Shown piece after piece: positions 16,003 through 24,315 of a stretch of DNA of 47,672 nt. The translations under genes and the position numbers were made by a program. How positions within the stretch are numbered: the stretch's first letter is position 1; each line of letters opens with the position of its first letter. Source of the stretch: Clostridia bacterium (GTDB taxonomy: Bacteria; Bacillota; Clostridia; Christensenellales; CAG-138); the NCBI GenBank assembly GCA_017525875.1, contig JAFXSG010000040.1:1-47672 (forward strand). The letters are read 5' to 3'. The notes beneath the pieces were generated by a model. The model ran no database searches, was not told where the DNA came from, and was given only the letters and a program-made list of their open reading frames with translations.

Positions 16003-17322
16003 CTATTGAAGCTGTGATGCTATCTCCGCGAGCTCGTCAAGGAAGTCCGCTCCATCCCCGGCGGAGACCTTGTAGACCGGGATGCCGAGCGCTTCGGAAA
16101 CGTCGCCCATGGTCTGCCCGTCGAGGAAGACCGTGTCGTTCTCGCGCAGCATCGTCTGCGGAACGAGCAGCGCCTTGCCGCTCATTTTGCCGCCCCACTG
16201 CGCAAGGATGTCCCGCGCCGTCACAAGCCCGCTGACCGTAACGCTCTCTCCGAAGAAATCGTTGATCACGGGATGGACGGTGATCCTGTAATTATACGGC
16301 AGCAGCTTGTCGAAGAGCGCCTGCATGAGAGGAGCGATGGAAACGCCGCTGACTGAATCAAGTTCGAGCAGCTCGCCGCGCTTGGGGGCCGTATCGAGCA
16401 TTAAGAGAAAATCATGCTCGAACAGGCGGTAGAGGCCGACGCCGTTCTCGATCTGCTCAAAATCGCCGTATTCTTCGTATTCGGGAAGCGGCAGCCCGCC
16501 CGCGAGATACATCTCGTCCGACGCGTAGCAGAAGCCGCCTTCACCGTGCCTTTCGCGGAAGGTCTCTATCTGACGCACGCAGGTTTGCGCGATCTCCTCC
16601 GTGACCGGATCGAGCTTCACGAGCCCCTCGCGGTGCTTGGTGAGCCCGAGCGGCACGACCGCGACGGAACGGCACTCGGGACGGAGGGCATACAGGTCCT
16701 CAAGCGTTCTTTCGAGCACCTCGCCGTCGTTGATGCCGGGGCAGAGCACGATCTGACAATGGAAGCCGAGCCCCGCCTCGTGCAGCCGCTTGAGCCGCGG
16801 GAGCAGGTTTTCGGCGTTTTTAGACCGCATCATGCGGCTTCGCACCTCGCCGTCCGTCGCGTGGACGGTGATATAGAGCGGCGCGGCGCGGCGGGCGAGG
16901 ATGCGCTCGAACTCGCGCTCGGAAACGTTCGTCAGCGTCACGTAATTGCCCATGATCAGCGAAAGCCGCCAGTCGTCGTCCTTGAAATACAGCGTCTTGC
17001 GGTTGCCGTGGGGCATCTGGTCGATGAAGCAGAAGATGCAGTGGTTGGAGCACTGCCGAACCGGGCTCATGAGCCCGCTCTCAAAATTGAGGCCAAGCGG
17101 TTCGTATTCGCTCTTGCGGACGGCAACGCTGCGCTTAGTGGGTTCGCCGTCGCCGTTCGGCGCGAGCAGGCCGAGCGTGAGTCGCGGTTCGGCGGTGAGC
17201 TGCTCGTAGTCGATAACGTCATAGACGGGCGCGCCGTTGATGCTCTCGAGCATCCAACCCGCCCCGATCCCCGCTTTTTCGGCCGGGGAACCTCTATCCA
17301 CGCCTGTTATCCTGTGCCTCAT
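16003..17322 (-). CDS. PDZ/radical-SAM/DUF512 protein
   Basis: A 439-residue protein typical of Clostridia: an N-terminal PDZ-like segment (about 1-55), a radical-SAM-like cluster motif CSNHCIFC (Cys91, Cys95, Cys98) in the context CFIDQMP, and a C-terminal DUF512 domain. It should hold a 4Fe-4S cluster and may be a radical SAM enzyme; no substrate is established as far as I know. I start at the ATG at 17322 because GGAGG precedes it. It is the first gene of an operon with der, as in many Clostridia, with a promoter at 17367-17395. Confidence 0.9.
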   Translation of the reverse strand: MRHRITGVDRGSPAEKAGIGAGWMLESINGAPVYDVIDYEQLTAEPRLTLGLLAPNGDGEPTKRSVAVRKSEYEPLGLNFESGLMSPVRQCSNHCIFCFIDQMPHGNRKTLYFKDDDWRLSLIMGNYVTLTNVSEREFERILARRAAPLYITVHATDGEVRSRMMRSKNAENLLPRLKRLHEAGLGFHCQIVLCPGINDGEVLERTLEDLYALRPECRSVAVVPLGLTKHREGLVKLDPVTEEIAQTCVRQIETFRERHGEGGFCYASDEMYLAGGLPLPEYEEYGDFEQIENGVGLYRLFEHDFLLMLDTAPKRGELLELDSVSGVSIAPLMQALFDKLLPYNYRITVHPVINDFFGESVTVSGLVTARDILAQWGGKMSGKALLVPQTMLRENDTVFLDGQTMGDVSEALGIPVYKVSAGDGADFLDELAEIASQLQ

Positions 17323-17366
17323 ACCGCTCCTCCGGCAAAACCGCCTCCGCACAAATTTCCATTTTA

Positions 17367-17395
17367 ATTATAACATAAACAGTGGGACTTGGCAA
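17367..17395 (-). promoter_or_regulatory. Sigma-A promoter of the DUF512-der operon
   Basis: On the minus strand, TTGCCA (17390-17395), 17 bp, TATAAT (17367-17372), about 45 bases before the ATG. Confidence 0.8.
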
Positions 17396-17727
17396 ACCGA
17401 AAATGTGCTATTGCCTTCGGGCTCTTGACGCCGGCTGCACAGCATGTTAAATTAAAAATATGAGAATTGATTTATGCAATATCACCCGCTGCCGCGTTTG
17501 TCAGCCGTTATCGAAGCTCTGCTATAATAGAATCACCCCGGCCCGATCGATGCGATCCCGCTGTTTTTAATGGCAAAATAATATATTTTCAATATTTTCA
17601 CAAAAAATGTCAGAAAACGGGCTTCAACTTTGGTTTATATATAGGGGGTGCGATCAGAGCGCCCGAAAGGAACGTTCATTCACCCCACTTTTGAAAGACA
17701 TCCCGACAAACGGGAGAAAGGAACAGT
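17396..17727. other. AT-rich intergenic region before the amidase-domain gene
   Basis: About 330 bases without a gene, clearly richer in A and T than the flanks. It holds a possible plus-strand promoter, TTGTCA (17498-17503) and TATAAT (17523-17528), but with a 19-bp spacer. A long leader of about 190 bases would follow, with a possible long-range pairing of GGGGTG (about 17645) with CACCCC (about 17682) around smaller hairpins. I see no known riboswitch. Confidence 0.4.
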
Positions 17728-19437
17728 ATGAAACGAATAATCATTGCATGCCTTCTCATTGCGCTGATGGCCTTTACGGCTATCATACCTGCTGCCGCCG
17801 CGATAGTGTCAGAGTCTGCGGACGAAGCACGCTCGGCCGAAACAGCAAAAGCCTACCTGACCGAAGCCTCATTCAAACAGTATCTTTTCGAGCCGCGCAA
17901 CTTAGTCAAGTACACGATCGCCTCCATTTCGCAGGAAAGTATTGCCGAAAAAACAGCAGCGTACAGTCAATTCCGAGCGCAGAAGGACTGGATGCTCTAT
18001 AACGATACACGTATCGCATCCGGAGATCCCGACATGCTTATGGAAAACCTTGAACTGAATGAGAAAAGCATTGCGTATTATGCCCATCTTGCGCAGCTTT
18101 CAAACACTGAGTATAATTATTTTAAGCCGGATTATGAAGTTGTGCGTGCCGATACGAACACGGATCTTGCTATCGTTGAGCTTTACGAAGTCCTCGATTT
18201 TCAATACGTGGAGCTTGACGATACATCCTTGGTAATGACACATTTCTTCGTTTCGCTGCTGAAAAGCGACGGGAAATGGTACGTTATGGCTGTTGAATCG
18301 GATGATCCGTTCTACGAAGCTTATCGTGAAACCGGCATTGATCTTGAAAGCACGATTGAAGATATAGACGCGGCAAATGAAATGAACGGGCAAGACCAAG
18401 CTTTGGCAGAGTCTGAGGAAGGTGATCCCTTATTACCAATACCGAACCCAACTGTTTACGATATGACGTATAACCAGCAGAATGCAGCAAACTACGCGCT
18501 TACATATACGAGAGGCAGCACTGACAACGGTATCAGCGGTCCTTCTACATGGGCAAATACGAACTTTTACCACGCTGGGACCGCAGGTGCAGACTGCCAA
18601 CGTTTTGCATCGGAATGCGTTTGGGCCGGACTCGTCGGAAACAATACAATTACTCATATCAATGCAAAGCAAGCGATGGATACTGTTAACCTTACAGGAG
18701 GCTCATACAGAAAATGGTGCGGAAGGACTCCATCCGGAAGCGGTGAGGAAAGCCCGTGGCGTTCGACAATTGGTTTTAGACACTATACACAAGACGTCGA
18801 TCTAACAGTTACCGATACCGATCTTGTATGCAGGGTAACAGAAGTGCCCTCAACGTCTACCAACTTTGGAACAAGTAATGATATAGTCGGCACAGGTATA
18901 ATCTCTTCTTCACAGCTTTTAGGCGCTGTGCTTTTAGTCAGAGGAACACCGGACGGCGTCAACACTCCATTCAGGCATGCAGTAGTCGTCACGAAAGCGC
19001 TCGGTATAACACGTTCAACTGTTTATTTCACTGCGTACAACAATTGCCGAAGGAATGCTCGTCTGTCGAATTACTATAATGTTTCAAGCTATAACTATGA
19101 CGCCATACGGGTAATAATTCCCAAATATATGCGCAATGGGAACCCGACGGGCGGGAATTATCTTTATGGAGAGCTGCGGCCTGCATTAGCCTATAATACG
19201 ACAAAAACTGTCGTGGGGCGAGCTCATTCCGATGTGTCCGCCTTGACGATCAAGATCTATAATCCAAGCAATACTTTGGTCTACACCGAAACGGCAAGCA
19301 ATGATAGATCTGTCAGCAAAAGTGTGAATTTCAATGCAACAGGCCTTTGGAAGGTTGTCGTATCCGGCTCGTCATTGCTCCCGTATACATTCATGATCAG
19401 AGTATCGGCTTCCGGAGACCTGACAGATGACACCTAA
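17728..19437 (+). CDS. Exported protein with a putative amidase domain (Amidase_6-like)
   Basis: A 569-residue protein with a signal peptide (1-25, ending AAAA), an N-terminal domain of unknown type (about 30-230), a central domain resembling the putative amidase domain PF12671 (about 243-470) and a C-terminal beta-rich domain (about 480-569). The central domain begins YNQQNAANYALTYT and has the signature ADCQRFASECVWAGL (Cys290 as nucleophile), then FRHAVVVT (His417) and YNN (Asn438/439), so a papain/NlpC-like triad is possible. AAAGGA precedes the ATG. Base composition is visibly AT-richer than its neighbours, suggesting more recent acquisition or different constraint. A role in cell-wall or amide hydrolysis is inferred. 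Confidence 0.8.
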   Translation: MKRIIIACLLIALMAFTAIIPAAAAIVSESADEARSAETAKAYLTEASFKQYLFEPRNLVKYTIASISQESIAEKTAAYSQFRAQKDWMLYNDTRIASGDPDMLMENLELNEKSIAYYAHLAQLSNTEYNYFKPDYEVVRADTNTDLAIVELYEVLDFQYVELDDTSLVMTHFFVSLLKSDGKWYVMAVESDDPFYEAYRETGIDLESTIEDIDAANEMNGQDQALAESEEGDPLLPIPNPTVYDMTYNQQNAANYALTYTRGSTDNGISGPSTWANTNFYHAGTAGADCQRFASECVWAGLVGNNTITHINAKQAMDTVNLTGGSYRKWCGRTPSGSGEESPWRSTIGFRHYTQDVDLTVTDTDLVCRVTEVPSTSTNFGTSNDIVGTGIISSSQLLGAVLLVRGTPDGVNTPFRHAVVVTKALGITRSTVYFTAYNNCRRNARLSNYYNVSSYNYDAIRVIIPKYMRNGNPTGGNYLYGELRPALAYNTTKTVVGRAHSDVSALTIKIYNPSNTLVYTETASNDRSVSKSVNFNATGLWKVVVSGSSLLPYTFMIRVSASGDLTDDT

Positions 19438-19463
19438 TAAAAATGAAAAGGAGATGACTTATC

Positions 19464-20372
19464 ATGAAAAAAGCATTAACTTACTTTATCGTATTTGCTC
19501 TGCTGCTCTCTCTTGCGGCAGCCTGCACGCCGAGCCAGGGCTTGGAGAACTCACAGGGAACGGAGGCGACACCGAAGACGACCGAGGATGTTATCACGAC
19601 GGAAGCGCCCGAACCCACGGCCCCGCCGGCAACGGACGCGCCCGTGACGAAAGAACCTGAAATAACCGTAGACCCGGCGCTTGCCGAAGACCTCTGGAAT
19701 GTGCTGGAACGCATCGGCGAAGTGCATGATCTGGACCTTGATCGAGCAAAAATGATCATCGATATTCGGCCGACAAGTGTAGACGCCTGGATCCCCGGCA
19801 GCGGAGGGAAATGCGGCATAGGGGTCGAGGTGTTCGGCAGCGCGGCACAAGGCTTTGCAGTTACGGAAGATACAGTAAGGTACGCGCGGGTGCTGCCTCC
19901 TGAGAATGAGGAGCTGCTGCGCGAAACGGAGGAATACAACGCATTCATCAGCACCGCCATTACCGTTACAGCCGAGGATATTGCCGCTCACGGCTGCAGC
20001 GCTGCGGAGGGCGGCGAATACCTTGACGCCGTCGGCGAATGCTTCGCGGAAAAGCTGGCGAAGCTCTTTGAAGATGCTGACGAGGCATTCTATGCCAAAT
20101 GCCGGGAGGCTAAGCTGAATTTTGCGGTCAGGAACCCGAATGAGGACGGCGTTTACTTTATTTCGATCGCCACAAGGCCGGTCGATCTGCAGGGAGTATG
20201 GCTGTACAGTGACTATCAGGATATCTTCAATAACGGTTCTGTTCATCCGGAGTTCTACGGCTGGTTCGATCTTTGCGGAGAAGTCAGGCTGCAGCGTCAG
20301 CAGGACGGGAGCTGGACGGGCCTTGCCGGATTTACCGCTTCAAGCCCGGCGTGGTATGATGAGCTTGGATAA
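19464..20372 (+). CDS. Lipoprotein of unknown function
   Basis: A 302-residue protein with a lipobox SLAAAC (Cys21), a Thr/Pro/Glu-rich spacer (about 22-70) and a globular part with no motif I recognise. AAAGGAG precedes the ATG. It follows the amidase-domain gene by 26 bases in the same orientation and is followed by a strong terminator, so the two form a short operon. Unlike its upstream partner its base composition is normal for the window. Confidence 0.75.
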   Translation: MKKALTYFIVFALLLSLAAACTPSQGLENSQGTEATPKTTEDVITTEAPEPTAPPATDAPVTKEPEITVDPALAEDLWNVLERIGEVHDLDLDRAKMIIDIRPTSVDAWIPGSGGKCGIGVEVFGSAAQGFAVTEDTVRYARVLPPENEELLRETEEYNAFISTAITVTAEDIAAHGCSAAEGGEYLDAVGECFAEKLAKLFEDADEAFYAKCREAKLNFAVRNPNEDGVYFISIATRPVDLQGVWLYSDYQDIFNNGSVHPEFYGWFDLCGEVRLQRQQDGSWTGLAGFTASSPAWYDELG

Positions 20373-20413
20373 GCAGCAGAAATATCTGTTAAACAGCAAC
20401 GTTTTGGCTCGGG

Positions 20414-20459
20414 TTTGCCGGGGCGGCCTCAAAAGAGGTCTCCCCGGCAAATCATTTTT
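20414..20459 (+). terminator. Intrinsic terminator after the lipoprotein gene
   Basis: TTTGCCGGGG (20414-20423) pairs with CCCCGGCAAA (20442-20451), with an inner CCTC-AAAA-GAGG stem, followed by TCATTTTT. Confidence 0.9.
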
Positions 20460-20488
20460 GGAACAAACGCGGAATGCAGTCATCCGCT

Positions 20489-20517
20489 TTGACAACGCAC
20501 TCGTTATGCGGTATAAT
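20489..20517 (+). promoter_or_regulatory. Consensus sigma-A promoter
   Basis: TTGACA (20489-20494), 17 bp, TATAAT (20512-20517). It drives the lipoprotein/CotH-dockerin pair. Confidence 0.85.
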
Positions 20518-20566
20518 GTTATTTGGAAAAAGCCGTGCCTTTTGGCGCGGGAAAACGGAAGGCAGT

Positions 20567-22027
20567 ATGAACATCAGAAAGATCGCAATAAGATTCCTCG
20601 CTTTCGGCCTCGCTGCGGCAGCCTGCCTCGGCCTTGCCGCCTGCGTGAAAAAGAGCGACGCTCCGAAGCTCGAACACAGCCTCACCCGCTTCTACTGCGG
20701 CGAGGACACCATGACCTATTTCTATGCGGACGGGCAGAAGCTTGAAGATAAGATCGCGGGCAACATCACTAAGCTCACGTCGGTGGACGGGCAGAAGGGC
20801 ATCGTGACCGCCGCTACCGCGCTCTACCATATAGACGAGACCGGCATACTCAAGATCTATCCCGCCGCAGTATCGAACGCGGTGCTTTCGCTGGACGGGC
20901 GCTATGCCCTCTTTGCGACCGCGCAGCGCGTGTTCCTCTATGACAATGAATCGAAACAATACGAGCAGGTGCTCGAGGTCGAAGCCAAGCGCATCATCAG
21001 CCTCGCGCTCTCGCCGGACGGCAGCGCGGGCGGCGCAGCGATCGTCACCAACGATGACCGCATCGAAAGCTACATCATCAAAAACGGCGGCTCCGAGCTC
21101 TGCGGCGAGGACAAACTGCTCTTTGCGGTATCGAACGGCGGCACGATCAGCTACTATCTGGAAGCGCCGGACGGCACGACCACGGGCAGCCTGCACTGCG
21201 TCAAAAACGGCAGGGACAGCCTGATCGCCGAGAACGCATCCTCCTATTTCGAGCTCAACCGCGATCTCACCGAGATCACCTTCGATATCAACGAAAAAAC
21301 GCATATCTCACTGAACGGCGGCAAGGCGAAAAAGCTTGTCGACGCTTCGGTCTTCTCTTACAAGGGCGAGCAGTATTCAGGTCAGGGCGGCGACGCGGTG
21401 ACGGTCCTGCTCAAGAATACCGATACGCTCCTCGACAGCGTGTTCTACACCAACGTCACCGGCGAGGACCAGAGCGGCAACCGCTACGCGCAGTACAGCT
21501 GCTGGTACGTCAACTCCTCGCTCAGCGTAAATAAGCTCGTCGGCGGCACGGACCAGTTCCAGGTCTCCGAGAACGGGAAAGAGCTGCTCTGCGTCGTGGA
21601 CGGCGGGCTCTACCGCGTTTCCGCATACAACCCGAAGAAGCCGGAGCTCGTAGCGGGGAGCTGCTACAGCTTCTGCGCCGCGCCGGATCTCGGCACGATA
21701 TACAGCATCGATCCGAACGGGAACCTGCGCATCATCGGCGAGGGCAGGGACAGCGATATCGTCGTGACCGGCGTTCAGCTCGCAAAACGCATGAATAACG
21801 GCACCGTCATCTGCTACGCGCCTTCGGAGAGCAACGGCACTCTGCTTTGGCTCAGGGACGGAAAGGCGAACGCGATCGCGACGAACGTTTCGTTCTTCGA
21901 GGTATACCCGCAGGTCGCCATGTACCTTTCGGACTACGACGAGAGCAGTGAGTCCTATTCGCTCTATACCAGCACGGACGGCGTGGAGTTCACCTTCGGT
22001 CTCAATCACGTCGGCATAGGCAAATAA
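20567..22027 (+). CDS. Large lipoprotein, possibly beta-propeller-like
   Basis: A 486-residue exported protein with lipobox LAAC (Cys26) and a mature part made of repeated short beta-strand-like blocks such as LSLDGRYALFAT and LALSPDGSAGGAAIV, which recall WD40/PQQ-type propeller blades. No enzymatic motif is seen. I start at the ATG at 20567 because GGAAGG precedes it and it yields the signal peptide. It lies 24 bases before the CotH-dockerin gene under a shared promoter, so both products probably act outside the membrane together. Confidence 0.75.
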   Translation: MNIRKIAIRFLAFGLAAAACLGLAACVKKSDAPKLEHSLTRFYCGEDTMTYFYADGQKLEDKIAGNITKLTSVDGQKGIVTAATALYHIDETGILKIYPAAVSNAVLSLDGRYALFATAQRVFLYDNESKQYEQVLEVEAKRIISLALSPDGSAGGAAIVTNDDRIESYIIKNGGSELCGEDKLLFAVSNGGTISYYLEAPDGTTTGSLHCVKNGRDSLIAENASSYFELNRDLTEITFDINEKTHISLNGGKAKKLVDASVFSYKGEQYSGQGGDAVTVLLKNTDTLLDSVFYTNVTGEDQSGNRYAQYSCWYVNSSLSVNKLVGGTDQFQVSENGKELLCVVDGGLYRVSAYNPKKPELVAGSCYSFCAAPDLGTIYSIDPNGNLRIIGEGRDSDIVVTGVQLAKRMNNGTVICYAPSESNGTLLWLRDGKANAIATNVSFFEVYPQVAMYLSDYDESSESYSLYTSTDGVEFTFGLNHVGIGK

Positions 22028-22051
22028 ACGAAAACAAAAAGGAGGATCGCC

Positions 22052-24232
22052 ATGAAAAATCGCAGCAACCAGTTTATAAAGCTGCTTTCGCTGCTGATCG
22101 CGGCCGTGTTCTGCACTGCTTCATTCGGCGTCCTCGATTCCGAAAACGTATCTTCGTCCGCCGGCCGCAGCGGGGAAGGGAATGCATTCACGCTCGCGCC
22201 CCGCGTTTCGGACGGCGTGAGCATCGTTCTTCCGGATGAAGATGCGCTGACGGTCTTCGGACATGAACAGGGCGATCGCTTCGTTTTCGACGAAACAAAG
22301 GAGCTTGCTTTCACCGCGGTATTCGGCGATGGCTGGAGCTATAACAGCACCTATTCCCACTTCTTCGACGGCGACTCCCGCGCGGCTGTTGCCGAAAACG
22401 GGGACGGGAGCATGGAGTTCCGCTTCAGCGCAAGCGAGGGTGACAGCGTGGAGACCGAAAAACTCCTCTCCGTGCAGATAAATGCCGCCTGCGATGAACT
22501 GCCCAAGCTCTATATCGACGCCGCAGTCCCGTTTGAGGAGATCGGCAAGACCGAGTGGGTCGAGGCTAACTACACCCTCACCCTCGGTACCAAGCGGTTC
22601 GAGAGCGGCGAATATGAGGGCGAGGGCTTCGTCAAGGGCCGCGGCAACTCATCCTGGTTGGCGGCTAAAAAGCCTTATTCGATCAAGCTGAACAGCAAAG
22701 CCTCTCTGCTCGATATCCCGAAAACCAAGAAATACGCCGTCATTCCGAGCTACCACGACGGCTCGCTCATGCGCAACTTCATCACCTATAAAGCCCTTCA
22801 GGACCTTTTGGGCATCGATTACGTTCCCAAATGCGAATTCGTGGACTTGTACCTGAACGGCGAATACAACGGCATCTACATCCTCGTCGAGAGGATCGAT
22901 ATCGAAAAGAGCAAGGTCAATATCGAAGAAGCCGACGCGGAGAACATCTCCGGCGGTTACCTCATCGAAAAGAACATCCGCGGCAAATTCAGCCTCCAGG
23001 ACGATATCTGGTTCAACTGCCCCTATTGGGCGAACCAGACGCAGGACTATTTCGAACTGCACGCGCCGGAGCCCGAGGGCGAGCTGCGCGAGGAGATGCT
23101 CAGCTACCTCGAGGATTGGGTGAACGATATCCACGACTGCATCATGAACGACAGCGGGGATTACCTCGACTACGTCGACACGAGTTCATGGATCGATTTC
23201 CTGATCCTACAGGAGGTATCTAAGAACCCTGACGGCAACTTCAAAACGAGCTGCTGGCTCTATAAGGACAGGGACGACGAACATATGTACATGACCGCGC
23301 CGTGGGACTTCGATTTTGCTTACGGTCTTGTGGACTGGAACAACGCAAGCCCCGGTCACAACGACGAGACCGACTGCCCGCAGAGCTTCACCTTCGAGGA
23401 TTTCATGATCATCAACAGCTCCAACCCGTGGATGAAAAAGCTGTATGAAACCAAGCCGGAGTTCGCCCGCGCGCTCGCGATCCGCTACACTGAGTACCGC
23501 AGCACGATCATCCCGCATATGTTCGAGCTCATCGAAGAGCAGGCGGCGTATCTGTCCGCCGTTCAGGTGCCGAACTACGAGCTTTGGGGCAAAAACTTCA
23601 CCTCGGGCGTGAACGGGCTGCGCAGTTTCCTGCATGGGCGCACAGAGTGGCTGGACGGACAGTGGCTCATTGAGGACGGAAGCGTCGATCTCGACGAAGC
23701 GCTCAATATCGAGGGCGGTGAACTGCATTTCGAGACCGAAAACGAGCAGCCCTCATTCCTCGGCGGCGTTCGCAATGATACCTATGCGGGCGTTGCATCG
23801 GAAAACGGCAGTACCGTCGCGTTCACCGCGGAGCTCGTCCGCGGCGATTTCCTCGGGTTCACCTGCGCCTTCACGGGCGAGGGCAGCCTGATGCTGCTCG
23901 TGAACGGCGAGGAGGCGCTCACTGCGGATGAGGCCGGCAGCTTTTTCTGGACGGCGCACGAGGCGGGAACCTATGAATTCCGCTGGGTATATCAAAAAGT
24001 CTCCGCTTTCGGCGAGGCCGTGCTCCGTGACGTCAGCATCGATCTCGGCCGCCGGCTCGGCGATCTCGACGGGGACGGAGAGGTCACCGTGGCGGATGCG
24101 CTGCTGCTCATGCGCGCTTCGATGGGCCTCACAGAACTGGACTATCCCCGTTTGGCCGATATGAACGCCAATGGCAGTATCGACATCGCCGATGCTATCA
24201 TCCTGCTGCGCCGTTCGATGGGCATTATCTGA
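22052..24232 (+). CDS. Exported CotH-kinase-like protein with C-terminal type I dockerin
   Basis: A 726-residue protein with a signal peptide (about 1-30), an N-terminal beta-rich region, a CotH-type domain and a dockerin. CotH landmarks are KGRGNSSW (195-202), KKPYSIKL (206-213), YLNGEYNGIYILVERID (267-283) and the acidic motif WDFDFAYG (418-425), likely the metal/nucleotide site of this atypical kinase family. In Bacillus, CotH phosphorylates spore coat proteins. The C-terminus (about 668-726) has two dockerin repeats, DLDGDGEVTVADALLLM and DMNANGSIDIADAIILL, each with the calcium-loop Asp/Asn pattern. A dockerin normally plugs into a cohesin on a scaffold; no cohesin gene is in the window. 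AAAGGAGG precedes the ATG. Confidence 0.88.
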   Translation: MKNRSNQFIKLLSLLIAAVFCTASFGVLDSENVSSSAGRSGEGNAFTLAPRVSDGVSIVLPDEDALTVFGHEQGDRFVFDETKELAFTAVFGDGWSYNSTYSHFFDGDSRAAVAENGDGSMEFRFSASEGDSVETEKLLSVQINAACDELPKLYIDAAVPFEEIGKTEWVEANYTLTLGTKRFESGEYEGEGFVKGRGNSSWLAAKKPYSIKLNSKASLLDIPKTKKYAVIPSYHDGSLMRNFITYKALQDLLGIDYVPKCEFVDLYLNGEYNGIYILVERIDIEKSKVNIEEADAENISGGYLIEKNIRGKFSLQDDIWFNCPYWANQTQDYFELHAPEPEGELREEMLSYLEDWVNDIHDCIMNDSGDYLDYVDTSSWIDFLILQEVSKNPDGNFKTSCWLYKDRDDEHMYMTAPWDFDFAYGLVDWNNASPGHNDETDCPQSFTFEDFMIINSSNPWMKKLYETKPEFARALAIRYTEYRSTIIPHMFELIEEQAAYLSAVQVPNYELWGKNFTSGVNGLRSFLHGRTEWLDGQWLIEDGSVDLDEALNIEGGELHFETENEQPSFLGGVRNDTYAGVASENGSTVAFTAELVRGDFLGFTCAFTGEGSLMLLVNGEEALTADEAGSFFWTAHEAGTYEFRWVYQKVSAFGEAVLRDVSIDLGRRLGDLDGDGEVTVADALLLMRASMGLTELDYPRLADMNANGSIDIADAIILLRRSMGII

Positions 24233-24282
24233 ACACGCGGTCATCTTTCACCGCGAACTTAATATAATGGTTACGAATTATG

Positions 24283-24315
24283 AAAGGAGCGCCCGTTCGG
24301 GCAGCTTGATATAAA
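24283..24315 (+). promoter_or_regulatory. Shine-Dalgarno separated from uppP start by a hairpin
   Basis: AAAGGAG (24283-24289) is 26 bases from the ATG. Hairpin GCCC-GTTC-GGGC (24291-24302) follows at once, and 13 bases (AGCTTGATATAAA) lead to the start codon. The layout repeats that of engB (9135-9168). No closer ribosome site exists. Confidence 0.5.

Noticed and set aside
22052-24232. Cellulosome gene cluster
   Set aside because: Only one dockerin is present; no cohesin, scaffoldin or glycoside hydrolase is in the window.
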